From Brachionus rotundiformis (Eukaryota; Rotifera; Eurotatoria; Ploima; Brachionidae), in the NCBI GenBank assembly GCA_016802295.1, contig JAESIW010000138.1, forward strand, positions 1,497,904 through 1,561,903: DNA of 64,000 nucleotides, read 5' to 3'. Both the position numbers and the translations under genes were made by a program. The notes under the pieces are model-generated. The model ran no database searches, was not told where the DNA came from, and saw only the letters and a list, made by a program, of their open reading frames with translations. Positions 1 to 14,300 of the stretch are shown here, piece by piece; position 1 is the stretch's first letter; each line of letters opens with the position of its first letter.

Positions 1-3000
1 GTATTTCAATTGGGTGTAGTGTCTTGGCTTCAAGTTAGGATTTCTTAATGCAATTATAATTGGCAATGCTTTCTTAAAGTCCACAATTTTGTTTTTTAGC
101 TTTGGCACAAGATCATTGTGCGGCAGACCTTTTTCCAATAAGTAAATATTTTGTGTGAATCTGTTTACATCTTTTTGAATCAAGTCCACTTTTATTTCAT
201 CCAACAATTTGCTAAACCATTCTCGAACCAATGTGTCCCATTCTTCAATCGATTTCCACAATAAACGCCTCAGACTTATGTCATGCTCAAGTTCGTTTAA
301 CTCAGTTTGAAGAGTTAGTATGCTTGTACCAGATCGACTATAGTCCTGAATGGTAAACTCTTGGGCTGTTTTTTTCTTTACTTGTTTTAATGTGTTGCCA
401 AAGCGTTCTTGGTATGCAGCATAATTTTTGGCTTTCTCAACTAGTTTTTCAATCATCTCTTGAAAAAGAGTTAGATTTTCTCTGGCCACTTGGGCTGTGG
501 TGTCCGAGGACAATAAAATGGGCGATTGGAGCCGAACTCTTAAATCAATTGATTCGTGGCGCACTTTGCCAATCAGCAAGCCCAAGTCCACTGTAAATTT
601 GCGTATGTTTTCTTCACATTGAGCTTCTGTGTACAACAAACTTGTCTTCAAGTGATGAAATATGGACCCGAGTGACTTGAAAAATGCATATTGTTCGGGA
701 GTTATGCTCAGATTGAAGTCATTGGCAATGGTAAATAGTCGTGTGACAATCAAGAACTCGTTTTCCAAACTGGGTAGTTCATTATTGATGCGAGTTAGTA
801 TGGACAAGTGTTCCACAAAGTCTTCCACCGAAGTTGGGTCACGGTCTAACATTTTGAGCGCGTCTCGCATTGTTTCTTGCAGCTTTTCATTGCGTCTTAC
901 TGCCATCTTGGGCATGAACCCGTCAAGGGCTGATATCACATGATTTGGATATGGACGACATTCTTTTTGGAATTTGTTTGCCCTAAAGTCAAAGAAGCAG
1001 ACTCGTTTTTTGGCAACCATGGCATCAATTGAGTTGATCTAAGATTCAAATGATTATTTATTAATTTAAGAAAATAATTAATTATTATTTAATAAAATTA
1101 GAATTATTTTATTTTATCAATATTAGAAAAAATTCCATCCTATATCTACGACAGAATATTTATTAGATCTAGTTTATTCTTTTTTATTTGGAAAAGTATA
1201 GCTGTTCTTTTGGAAATATTTTTACCAAGTTAATTAGACTGTTTTTGGTTATTTAGTAGATGTCATGGCTTAATATTTCAAATATTTTTTAATTAGAAAA
1301 TTTTTAAATTTAATTAACTAAATTGTCCACTTAGCATTATAGATAAAAAAGACACCTGTTCAGTGTGTTTGGACAGCAAGACATAAAAATCATCCGGAGT
1401 AAACGATTGTTTTTGAATTGTCTTGTCTATTTTGAGCTTAATGGTCGATTCGACCATTTGGCAGTATTCTTTATAAGTATTGGAATATGATGTAACACTG
1501 GTCAAACTAGTGGTAACACTTTTCATTATATCGGCCACTAAATCTTGGTATTCTTCATCTTCGCCAAACAAAAACTCAACTTCTGGCCACGGTGATTTAA
1601 TTTGATCCTCAAAATTTAGACTCTCTCTCATTTGCCGCTCTACTCTGGTAAGCTCATAAATTGGCACCTGATAGAATAGTTCGAATTGTGGCTCGTGAAG
1701 CAATGTTTGTATTTTACCAGCTGTTTCTTCGTATTTAGATATTAAATCTTTGAAGAAATTCTTAAATTCTGACTGATCAGGGCTTAGTGATACATAGACG
1801 GAAAGGAATTTTTTTCCCATTCGGCTCAATTGCTCTTCATCGTAGCGATTTGAGTAGGCTTTTAAGTTTAATTAAAAATTTAAATTAGGTTTTTTTAATT
1901 TTTTGTTTTAAATAAAAAAATTTTGATAATTAGTAATTGGATAAATATGGTCAAGTTAGTTGGAAAAAATTCGACCTACCAGCAGTTTCTTCCTCTTCAT
2001 CTTCTTCGTCATCTGAGTCTTCATAATTGTCACTTTTTTTAACATTTAATAGAAGATCAGCAGTGAAGATGGGCTCGAAAATCTTCTCTACAGTTTCTTG
2101 AGCTCGAATTTCCTCCATTAACTTGGTAAAAATTAAATTAGAACCAATTTAAATAGATAGGTCTCTTTTACTTTGTCTATATCCTTGTTGGTCTTAATGT
2201 CTTTAACATTGACCGAGTCATTGGTGTCTGCTTTGATCATTTGGAAATCGTATTCGAAACTCTCGAAGGAGTCACTCATGTCCGTAGTGCTGACCATGCT
2301 TTTTTTGGACAGATCTTTGGACACTGGCGAGTCGGGAGTTTTCCTGAAACCAACTGATTTCATGACGTAATCGTTCAAGTGACGAACTGACGTCTTTACC
2401 ACTCGGTGTAGCAATTCTTGAATCAGATAGTCGACCATTCTTAAAAATTGGCAAATTCTCTGCAGTATGTATCGCCATTCATTTCGTACTGCAAAGCATG
2501 GACCTTTGCCGCGCTTTGGCGCCTGAATCAAGGAGGTGTCTCTCAATTTGGTTGTTTTTGTTTGCCTGTGTCTTAGATAATTGTCAATAAAAGTCTCCTC
2601 ATGGGTAAAGTTTTCTAAGTCAAAAAAGGCATCGAAGTCAATTCCTTCCAATTGACCAACGGTGATGCACGACACATAAGTCAAATTGATGACTTCTTTC
2701 TGAATTAATTTGAGCTTGCTGAATGCTTGGTCTATTTGCTCATGTTGGATGCGGCTGAAATCATCTAGTGAATGTGTGGAATTGGGATCTATTTTGACCA
2801 TTAGAATGGCATGATCTGCTTCGCCAAGACCTGTTTTGCTGCCAGAAGCTCGCTCGCACAAGTTTCTCACATGCAGCAAAGTTTTCTGAAAGACCTCGTT
2901 TGCTGAAAAGAGTCTTCGGCTCAGAAATTCTCTTTTTTTTTAAATTAATTTTTAACTAATTAATTAATGTTAAGTTACTTTGATCGTGATTTTTTATAAC

Positions 3001-4115
3001 CTCTAATTGTTGATCTCCATGTACCAAAATTTTTCCACACTCTGAACATTTTAAATATTTTTATCTTTCTCAACATGTCAAACAACCTTTTTTCCCAAAT
3101 CCATTTCATCGAATTACGCATCTCAATTTCACTTGATTTTTTATCTATCTAAAAAACAATTAAAATTCAGATTTTAATTAATATTTCTGATTAATTTGAC
3201 CAAGGTTACCCTGGTGACACATGATGCAGTAATTATATAATAAACATTGAAATTTTCGACCTGTTCATATTTAATTATTTTAAGATTGTATGGTGAATAG
3301 ACAATGTTATTAATGATGTCACTAAGACAAACAGCTATGACATATTTGCCATTGTCATCCAGAGTTTTTTTCATTTCTGTATCTATTCTGTCCACATAGT
3401 CAGTTAGTGCTTGTTTGGCGCCTTCGCCGTGCACTGGTAGCTTGGTATTCCAGCCAAACTTTTTTCGCTGTTTTAAAATATGACAAATTGGATCATTATC
3501 ATCTTAAAAGTTTTTACTAAAAAAAAAAACATAATAGATAAATAAACAAGTACCAATTTTTTCGCCATTTTGAAGATCCTCCCATAAAATAATGGTACTT
3601 TTTTTCGGTGTCTGGAAAAAATATGATAAAAATTAACTTTTTCATTAAATCTCTTAACTTACACTTATTCTTTCAGATAAAAGATCCCGGTTTGTCTCAA
3701 TCAAGTGTACCACTTGCTGAGACTCAGTTCTGACTAAAACCAAATTTATTAAATATCAATAAGAAATAGATTAGATAATTTTACGTATTTGGTCAATGTC
3801 GACCACAAAGCGGCTTATTTCAGCTCGATACTGGTCAATACTAGCAAGTTTTAAATTTAAATGTTCCTTAGATGATTCATTAGAATCTGTTGATAAAATG
3901 TTATCTCTTTTAAATTTTTCATAATTTGGACCAGTAGTTGATGTTTTAAGTATTTTAATAAAATTTTTATCATTAGAGTCTAGAGCAGGTCTATATGCCT
4001 GACTGGTTGCACCATAATCTTGACAAGCTGAATAGTTCTTGTTCACTTGGTTAATGGCTTTTTTGACGTTTAGCTTGTTATGTGTTTTAATCGGCGGCAG
4101 TACCGGTATTGACAT
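1..4115 (-). CDS. Axonemal dynein heavy chain, N-terminal part (partial, nine exons)
   Basis: N-terminal tail of a dynein heavy chain, the motor subunit that drives ciliary bending. The gene reads leftward and leaves the window at base 1. Exons inferred from phase continuity: 3785-4115, 3663-3733, 3554-3611, 3210-3502, 2979-3148, 2172-2931, 1980-2121, 1356-1858 and 1-1038, about 1122 residues in total. Most introns are 47-61 nt. The ATG at 4115 opens with MSIPVLPPIKTHNK. Family marks include ILWEDLQNGEKI near residue 145, a tail segment with NEWRYILQRICQF, an acidic stretch at the 2121-1980 exon, and, at the left edge, the LRNPNLKPRH motif that begins the linker region of dynein heavy chains. 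The motor AAA domains lie outside the window. The exact DNAH class is not determined; a ciliary rather than cytoplasmic type is inferred from the tail. The 1356 donor is the least certain junction. Confidence 0.82.
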
Positions 4116-5305
4116 AATTATTGATACATTTAAATTAGCTTAAAAATTTGTTTATACTTTATAAATTATACTAATTAGAGATATTTTCTAGTTAAGACTT
4201 CGATTCAATTGCGTGTAGTTATGGTAACTGGAATCAACTAAGGTGTTAAAATATTTTATACTTTTGTAAACAATTCGAATATCAAATATAATTGGGCTTT
4301 TTTATTAGCTTAACAAGAAAATTATAATCAATTTAGATTTGAATTTTTAAAAATTTTCAAAAAATCAAACTAAAATATCATTTTGTATATTTTGTATTTT
4401 TGATAAGATAAAATATATTAATCATTGAATATTAAGATGAAATCAAGTATTTTGTTTAAATCCAAAAGATATCGTTAAAGAATTTATTAAAATAGATAAA
4501 AATACAGATCATTACTCACATTTGTAATGAAATTTAAATTTTTATATTTTGGCTTGAATTTTATTTTTAATAATTTTTAGGAAATTTTATATATTTTCCA
4601 AATTAAAATAATCATATTTTTTCAAATTTTCAAATTTGGGCGTATGTATAAATCATACCTGAATACGTACCTAAAAAATTTTCCTATTTGTTTTTGTTAA
4701 TGAAAAAGTGAAAATATTATTTTTGATAAATAGCACATGGATTATTTTTGGAATTAATTGTGTGTAATTTTTTAGTATTTTAAACATTTCATATCAAACA
4801 TAAAAAATGGTGCAATAAAATAATCAAAAGTAAATAATATATGAGACAAATATTTAAATTTTTTTTCGGCATAAAACAAGTTTATAATTTTTACTTAACT
4901 AATTACTTATAAAAATAAAAAAATATTTTCAAGCTCTAAAAAGTCTTATATTTTGACAAAATTTAACTTGAATCAAAATTTAAATTCAAATCTAAAGATG
5001 AATTTTATTTTTCACAAAAAAATTAAAGACTCTTTATCATTTGTTATGCAAATCCAATGCAAATAAAATCAAGAAATTAAATTCCCTAAAATCAATAGCA
5101 TTATTAAGCATAAAATTTAAAATTTAAAAAAAAATAAATTTTTCAATGCTAATTCTTTGAACAATGATAAAACTTGAAAAGATAGAAATTTTGAATTAAA
5201 TACTAAATGATAAGCCTTAAAATGCATAGAAAAAACTCATTTTACAACTTTAGAGATAATTATTCAAATAAAATTGCAAAAAAATAAAGCTTTTTTTTTA
5301 TCCAA
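4116..5305. other. Divergent intergenic region, dynein / LIMPETin
   Basis: About 1.2 kb of very AT-rich DNA between two genes that start back to back. It probably carries both promoters. No conserved site, RNA gene or repeat was recognised. Confidence 0.5.
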
Positions 5306-8300
5306 ATGGAAAATTATGACTGGATACCACCATGCTTAAATGAGATAGAAATTGCGGAATTTTTTTCTCATTTTACCAAAGATAAAATTCCATTGACCAA
5401 AGACGGAATCAATAATCGCAAAAAGCTACTTTACAAACAAATACCAAAGCAAGATATAGCCATTGATTTCAATCGCTTTTTAAAGGATGGTATCCCCGTA
5501 AAATCCTTCTTGGATTATTTATCAAACAGAAATTTATTAGCCTTTGATGTTGCTCTGTGCATGAAAAATTCTCTTAAAAATTTAGTAATTTACCATAATT
5601 ATTATTAAGAAAAAAAATGAGAATATTTTTATTAAGCAATGCAGCAAATGCCAATATGGTATCTTGATTGGCACAGTTTATGTTCAAGCAATCGACAGAA
5701 TGAATATATTTTCCAAATTTGAGGATTTCGCCTATCACCCAAATTGTTTTAAGTGTTCAAAATGCGATGAGTTTTTGACCGATTTGGCCTACTGCATGTA
5801 CAACGATAAGCTTTATTGTGTAAGACATTATGGTGAATTGTTTAAGCCAAGATGCGGAATTTGCGATGAGGTATGTGACTTTGCATTGACTTGAACGCTT
5901 ATCCTTGTTATTAAAGACTTATAAAAACTTAATTAATCATTAAATATGGTTTGAATACCAACCATTTTGATTCATAAAGTCTTATAAATACTCTAATCCA
6001 GATATAAAAATTTCTAAGCCCTATGCTCTAATTTTGGACTAAATTGTGTGCCAGAAAAGGATTCCTGGCAAACAAATCCAAATTTATTTAATTGGCACTG
6101 ATCGAATTAAGCTTCAAATAATTGCATGATTTAAAAAATAAATAAAAACATTGGTTTTGTTTTCTAGCTTTGGCAAACAAATCATGGTGATATTGTGTAC
6201 TTGAGGTTATTATATAACCTTTTTGTTTCACATACGAACTTAATTAGTTTGAAAAACATTCGTGATAAAAGCTAAATTTGAGGAAAATGGATTTTCAAAG
6301 GCTTTTAAATTAGATTTTTTTTACTGCAATTGATATAAGGGCAACATTTTGTGAGCCTATTCCAATTTAGGAAATTAAGTTGTCCACAAGAATATAATCA
6401 GCACTTGTACAATTTAGATCTCTTGACTTGAGTCAAAAGTTTTCTCTTAAGGAAGCTGATTGCATAACTTAAGAATAAAAATAATTTAAAAAATAAGTTT
6501 TATTCTATATTTTTCTTCTATTTGCTTCAAAAACTGAAAATGGTTCACTCAAGATATTTCAGCTTTTATAATGCGTCAGAGTCCAGGTCCACCTATCGTA
6601 GTGTCTCACCAAGATACTCGAGCATTGACTACAAAGGAATACTCAAAAATTCCAATTCATTTCACAATGATCCATTGGTAACAAACAGATACTTTAATTG
6701 GCAAGACAGTGCTGGCAGAGATGGACTGTTGCATTCAAAGCATTCAAAGTCTTATTCAAGTCTGAACCGCAAATCAGTAGAGATTCCCATTGAAAGAGTG
6801 TATTCAAGCAGGGCATGTCGTCCACCAATGAACAAGAATGCCAAATCGCCCATGGTTAATTTGGACGTGGCCATTCAAACCCCAGCTAGTGATATAACAA
6901 TATCACGTAGATCTAGAAGCTATGAAGTAAGAATTTTGAAGTTTCAAAACTAACCATTAATTAAAATATACATATTCTCTCTCTGGTTCTCATTTGGTTG
7001 TCCATTATCTAAATTATCTTATCAAAAATACTACTAATCAATAAAAAGGAATTATCTTTAAAAGTAAAAGTTCTTATTTCTCTTCCACTAATTGAAAATA
7101 ATAATTTTTTTATAACTTAGTATAATAATTTGGAGTAATATTAATTGATTTTTTAAATTATTAGTATTATAGTTGTATACTATTTTTTTTATTTTCAAAT
7201 TATTTATCTTTAATTGTTAAAATTAGATGTGTTCACTTTAAAATGTATCATTGGTATGATATTTTTTTTTATAGAGAACAATTGTTTGCCAAAAGATTTA
7301 GGCTTTTCCAAGGTATCTTAAGCATTTGAGAAAAAAGGAGATTTTTGAACAAATATTTGTTGTTATTTGATGAAAAAAATCATGCAATTATAAATAAAAA
7401 TCGACTTTAGTTCATAAATACATTTCCTTTAAAATAATAAAATAAAAATAAAAAATTATGCAATTTTGTTTGATTAGATAGATAGTTGATGAAATATGAG
7501 GAAAAAATTAAACTTTTGAGCCAAAACTTTAAAACATTAAACCTTAGAAAGACAATATTTTTATTTTTTTTTGATATATTTTCTCTTTTTAGGAAAAAAA
7601 ATAGATCTTTTTTCGCTTTTTTATTGCCAAAATCTTTTCGGATAGAAAAGGTAACAATTGAAATATAATCATTTTATGTTATGTTCTAAACATAAAAAAT
7701 AACAAATGCATGTTGTTCTAGCAAATAGAAAAATAGTCTTTTTTTAATGATTTTTGAAAATTTTTAAAAGCGAACACCTTAAGCAGATTGGGACATAATT
7801 TCTGTTTTAAACAAATTTAAAAGCTAATTTTTCAATAATTTGTCTGTGAGAGCAATAAATTGGTAAAATGTATACACATTATTTGCCAGAGCGTGTCAGC
7901 GTAATGTCGAATAGGTCGTCGCGGTACCACTCGCCAGGCTACTCGTACTACGACGACCGAATCGACCACTATGTCGAGAGAATAAACCAAAACTACCATG
8001 AGGTGACAAGACCCTACACCAGCAATGAGAGAGCCAGCGTCAAAATTCGCAAGAATGGCGACTTCTACATGACCAGTCGGGCCAGCTCCAATGATGTATA
8101 ATTTTTGTTTTCTCCTCTAGTACTACCATGCTTTTCTTACATAATTAAAATGCTTTGAGTCTTCTGTAACAATAACTGAAACCTGAATTTTATGTCAATT
8201 GTTTAGGAGTTTTTTTTTATAAATTCATAGGTGAATTTATTTTTATTTTAAGTTTTCAGTTTATTCCATAGAGATTAGTTTCTTTTTTTTGTTAAAATGA

Positions 8301-11300
8301 AAGAAAATGAATTTTTTATTTCTAATGTTTCAAATGACCAGTTTGACTTTAATTAATTATTATTAAAAATCTAGTTTTGTGACCCCCTAGTGGCTCGAAC
8401 AGGTAAATAAAATGCGCACAATTTAGCGTCAGTAATTGAACTGATTCGCTTTATCCAGGATTAGACTTGGGCTTTAGATTAATCCGCTCTAATGAGCCTA
8501 CATACCTTTGTTTCATATTAGTCCAAAATTAGCAAGGCCTTAGGTCAATTTTTGCCAATTAAATGCTTATCGATTTTGCATATATTTGCCAATTTGCATA
8601 AAATAATACTTAATTTTTTCAAAATAATTTCAATTAATGCAAGTTAAATCATAATTTTAGGCTTTTAACATTTTATTTTTAAAATTATTTTGAAATTAGA
8701 AAAAAAAATTAAATAATAAGTCTAGTTTTAAATTAAAATTATATCTGTATTACCGGTTTTGTTTGGCCTATACTTGAAAAATTCAAGACACAAATATATT
8801 GTTATATTTAAGAGAGAATTGTTATCAATTTTTTCTATAATTCAGATGACAACAGATGCAATTTTAATGAAGTGAATAAAAATTTCGTTCTTTCTTTTTA
8901 ATTCTATTAATTTTTTTTCTCAAAATAAACTTTTTAATTAATTCAGTGTATAGTTTATTAGGGATATTGCATAACATTAATTTGTATCGCTAAAGCAACA
9001 TTTATTTTTTTTTCTATTTGGAAAAAAAAGTAAACAAATTGAAGTTTGTAAGCAAAAATGTCCCATATGGAGAATTATCACCTTTTTAGTAAAAAAAATA
9101 ATTTTATTCTGTTCAACCATTTTGCATGAACAGATATTAATAAACATTTTTTATTACTAATAGGAAATAATTGATTTAATAAAATTTACTATTAAAAAAT
9201 TTAATTAAAATTTTGAATTATGCAAATTTAACTCGGTCTAAAATCTAATTAAGCTAGTCTCTAAATGATAAATATATGTTTTTTTTAATTATCGGATCAC
9301 AAAATTCAAGTAGTATTAGTGATGGTTTATAAAAAAATACTTTTTTTTGTTTAAATTTTAATATTTTTGGCATTTCGAATTTCATAGTTAATAAATTTTT
9401 TTTAATTCTAAGTCACGATAAATTTATAGATAATATTCTAAATAAAATAAATTAAGTTCGGCTTCTTGATATTTGCTTAAGGTCTTCTTTGGCACCTTCT
9501 CTAACTTCAATTGGGAGATTTTTTCCAACTGTAGACCAAGAAATCAATTATTAGAGCCAAAGGCAACTACATTAGCCAAACCATCCGCATCGCTGTTGTT
9601 CTTAGACAAGGTCAATTTGAAAAATGTCTTTTTAATTTTATTTCAATCGGCCTAATTTGATCTTAAAATTTATTTTCTAATTGTGACTAATTTTGGAGGC
9701 TATTTTTGTTTTTATCAAACGAAAATTTTGTTGATTGTTTTAAAACATTTCTTAATTTAATTAATAAGAGTTGGACATTGGACTTCTTAGAATGGTTCAA
9801 ATTTTTTAGCCTTAAGATTATCAATATTTTCTGAGAAAGTGCTTCAAGTTAATTTAAAATTTATTAAAAATTAATCAAATAAAAGGTGTTTGAAAAAAAA
9901 GACTAAACATTAAGGCTATTACTATTTTTAGATAAATAAAATTCTACATTTTTAGGTTCAGTAAATTTTTTTTCTTCTTAATTAGCATTGTTATATTCAA
10001 TTTTCAATTGATTTTATGAATTTTTTGTTTTTAAGTTTCTTAAGGATCTTTATTTTTTAATTTTTATTCTCAAGTCAAAAATATAAGTAAATTTAAATAG
10101 ACGATCTACTTAAGCAATATCAAGTGCCATTAATAAACAATAAAACAAGCTTTAAATGAATCAGTATTTTGAGAAAAAGAGAGAGAACACAATTTTATTA
10201 ATCATAGATTAAAAAAATAACTACACTAATTCAAGTCATCTAATTCCAAAATGACACCAATTATGAGTTGTTTAATGAGAGGAAAAAATTAACTGATTAC
10301 TATTAAATTTAATTTTAATATGCACCTATTTATTACATAATAGAAAAGTGCTTATATGCAAGGACAATATGCTAATTGACAACTATCTATTTATTAGTCT
10401 ACCACAAACTAAGAGATAGTAGTGTTAGCCGACCTATGGTGCGTACAACTCATTCAATTAAATTTTTTTTAGAATAGATAGGTACATTAACTTAAATTTT
10501 TATTGAATAAAAATGTATTTAGTATAAAAAAAGCTAAATGATAATCGTACTTATTGATTATAATTAGTATAAAATTTTTTTAATCACCAAAAAATCATCA
10601 TCTTTTACTGCAACAATCATTGTATGGACTCAATTATATTCTTTCAAGGAATTTTTACAAATACAAGTGCTGAGTTTCCTCTGACTATTGTTTAACTATA
10701 CTATTATTATCTTGCTATTTAAGAATATTTATCTAAAGAATATAACTCATAATATATTTGAATGCTACATTTTGTAAATTTGCCTATTTCATTAGAAGAT
10801 AAGCTCCTTTCTTGGTCCCATGATTCTTGATCAATGTCTGTTAGATACCAATTCCAAAAGTAATTCTGTCTAATGCAAGTATTTTTGCTGGTGTGAGACT
10901 TTTTGGTGATAAAAAAAAAGTAAAATTAGAGCTGAAAAGAATTCAAAGTCATTACCCCATCAGTTTAGCATTGATTTAATTGTTATTATTTATTGATTTG
11001 ACATTCTAAGGTAGTCTAAAGTAGGACTTAAGTCCAGATAGGGAAATTATTTTTTCATAGAGATAGATTTTGTTCTGGATACTAAAAAACATGATTTAAC
11101 ATGCAAAATTCAATTAAGTAAAATTAGATCAATTAATAAAGCATCGATTTGATACCAAATCGAAAAAATCTCTTTAAATGAGAGGTCACTTGTTTGTCCC
11201 TAATTGATTTTAGACTGAGTTTCAAGGTTAGTTTGTTTATTTTTAATAATTAGGACTTTAAAGTTCCTTTCAATTCACAAAAACTTGAATAATTTTTTAC

Positions 11301-14300
11301 CTTACATTGCATTTTGCACACCATCAAAAAGTATTCAATTATTCTGAAGAGTTTGTGCAGAAATATTTTCAGATTAAGCAAAGTTGCTTTAAGAATCGGG
11401 TTTTACAGAAGTAAATTATTCCTTAAGTTAAAAAAGGGTTTTGTGAAGTTCAGTACAAAAGAACAGAACAAAGTGTAAAAAATGTTATAACTTTTTTTCT
11501 CGAAGTTTAAAATTAATTGTGAGAATGCAGAATGGTGCAACATTCAAAGTTGCATCAACTGTAAAAGTCTGCAAATGATGTGCAAAATCTCTGTAAAATG
11601 CACTACACATGATTATATTAAAATTTAATTTCTGCTGAACTCTGCAAAATTAGCAGACATAGATATTTGATGCAATTTTGAATGCTTCACTATGTTGCAT
11701 TTACAGAATTAGGTTTAAACCTTTAGAAAAAAAGTTATTCAATTTTTTTACATTTTTTTCTGTTCTTTCTGCCATTTTGTACTGAATCTCACAAAACCCT
11801 AAAAAAGGTGTTCAAGTTTTTCTGAATTGAAACAATCAAATTGAAAAGAACTTCACAGCCCCTTAATAATTGAATAAAGATAAAAATACGAATCAAACAA
11901 TAGTTCATGACTTGACTGCTTTTCTACTCTTGGTTAGAATTTAAGCCTAATTCTAAAATTCTAATAAATGTCACTTGTATGTTTTGGTTTTTTTAATTTA
12001 AAAGCTACTGAATACAAAATCTACAATCACTCTACAAACAATCAATAAAACATAGCAAATTGAGTTTTTTTTCTAGTTAGGATCAAAACAAAAGTTAATT
12101 TTACACTAATCAACATAGATACTTGATTATTAATTGATTATTAAAAGAGGCCAGAAATGGCTATTTTAAGTCTAGACAAATATTTAATAGTTATTCGAAC
12201 ATTGTTTGAATGTTTCATGAGCAATTATTGATAAAGCAAAAGCAAAAAAAATCTAAAGAGAATAGTGACTTGGAAACAAGTTCAATATTCCCAAAATACC
12301 AAACTTTAATATTTGAATTCAATTTAGAAATATTTGTCTCATTGTCATAGATATGAGAGCTCGTCAAGCAAACATTGTCAAGCTTTTTATTATTTTCTTC
12401 ATAGTTTTCATTTTTGTTTCTACATTCTAAACAAAATAGGACTCTTTTATTTTATTTCATTTAATTAGTATAAATTTGACCCAATTAAAGTGTGAAGTAA
12501 ACCCAGACTGTGTCTAAAGTCCAAATTCAAGGCCTTTTTTTTCTCATTTAGTTGCAATCTCATAACTAATTGATACATTTGTTGTCATCGATTTTTTTGC
12601 TCATTGTCATGTCAAGTCCAAGATTGATAGCTAGTTGGCAAAAATCTCATCTACCCTAAAGTGTTGATAATATGTGTGCATATATTTTTAATTCTATCCA
12701 TATATCTCTCTCTCTCTTCTCTATCATATATTTGTGTTTTTTCATAAATAGATACATTGTTTTTAATTGTCTAGTGTAGTTCTGTAACCTTTTCCTGACG
12801 AGATGAATGAGACTAGTTCGAGTATAGTCGAGCGAATACGAGCGCTTGAAGGTGCTGGTATCACTGACGTTTTTGTTAAGAAACGTGTGCCGTCCTATGC
12901 GGCCCAGGCTGCTGCCATAGGCGATTCGATTCACAACAACTATTCTGAAAATTTGCTCGCCACTAAGCCCAAAACGACAAAAATTTACCAAAATCCGGCC
13001 AACTATGTTCCGACTCATTCCGTGTCAAGCCTAAACTCGTCGCTTTCGTCGCCACCAAATCGCCAATCCGAGCCAGAAAACGACGACCACGAGCCTATAA
13101 ATCAATTCACAAATATCATACCTGAGATTTATCACCAAAGTCCGACCATAGAGCAGCGTACTTCGAGCCGCAACGAGCTAAACGACTCGCTTAATCGAGC
13201 GCCTAGCATCGAGAGCATTGAGAACGATGCCAACAAGAGTCAAGAAGTCGACTACAGAGTAACCAATTTGGTCAGCAATTTGACCGATGCTAAAAAAAAT
13301 CTACGCCGCGTTAGCGTAAACCGCGATGAGTTCGACTACAATTTGCACAACAACAACAACAACAGTCGACCACCATCGTCAATCAATCCAGAGGAAGTTT
13401 CACTACAAGTGCCAATCGCCAATGACTCAAGACACCGAAGCGCGTCCGGCTCGTCCAACAACTCTGTATTCAAATATGCCAAAAGCGACAGCATTCGAGT
13501 CGAGCCAAGACTGCCCACCGGCTCCACCGAGAACATATCCAACTTGAACATGTTCAATCCATTGGGCAGCAAGCGAAGCTCGGTCAGCAGCATTGTCAAA
13601 AATCAAATAGACGAACTTAATTCCAACTCGAGCATGATCAAACATGAGCCAAACGCCCTCTCAAATCACTCAATACACGATGAATCGAGACAAAACAGCA
13701 CTAACACATTCAAACACGAGCTTAACCAATCAAATGACGCGTCGTCAAGAAAGAGCAGCGCTAGCACAATTAGACACGAGTCTAACAATGCTAACTTGTT
13801 CATGCATGAATCGAGAAAGAACAGTGTCGCTAGCTCTAGCAGCCGGCCGGTTGCTGTTGATTTGTATGAGGCTAACAACGAATCGCGTAAGAGCAGCGCA
13901 AGCATGTTCAGACATGAATCGCGAAATAACAGCAGCAGCCATAACAGCACCATAAGCGTACACAAGTACGAGGTGAATCCAGCAAGCGATGCGAATGTTA
14001 GTCTGACGATTAACAATAACGAGTCAAGGAAAAGCAGCACTAGTATCAGTAACAAATACAAGCCAGATGCATGGCTTAGTAAAGAGTCGAGAAAGAGCAG
14101 CACTAGTACATTAAAAAATGACGAGCTTAGTCCCTCTAATTCTTTCTCAGGTGGCTTAAATAACAGTAATAAGGAGGAGAGCACTAATTTTAATAATAAT
14201 AGTTATAGTCAAAGTAATAAACGACTTGTAAGTATTTTACAGTATTAGAGGTCTCTATTGAGGTATTGAGGTTAAGTTTTAATTTGCTCGTAACCTAGTT

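Noticed and set aside
390..943. Plus-strand frames of 68 and 93 codons
   Set aside because: They lie antisense to the dynein exon 1-1038, which has clear family motifs.
7486..7668. 60-codon plus-strand frame rich in Phe and Lys
   Set aside because: AT-driven composition inside an intron, no splice logic linking it to the LIM exons.
8370..8430. tRNA-like T-loop (minus strand GTTCGAGCC)
   Set aside because: The flanking bases do not form a T-stem and no acceptor or anticodon arm can be drawn.
12656..13018. Minus-strand 120-codon frame
   Set aside because: Antisense to the Ser-rich LIMPETin exon; no motif and low-complexity N-terminal end.
13336..14184. Minus-strand Leu/Ser-rich frames of 87 and 172 codons
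   Set aside because: Mirror images of the repetitive ESRKSS-coding strand; composition explained by the sense repeats.
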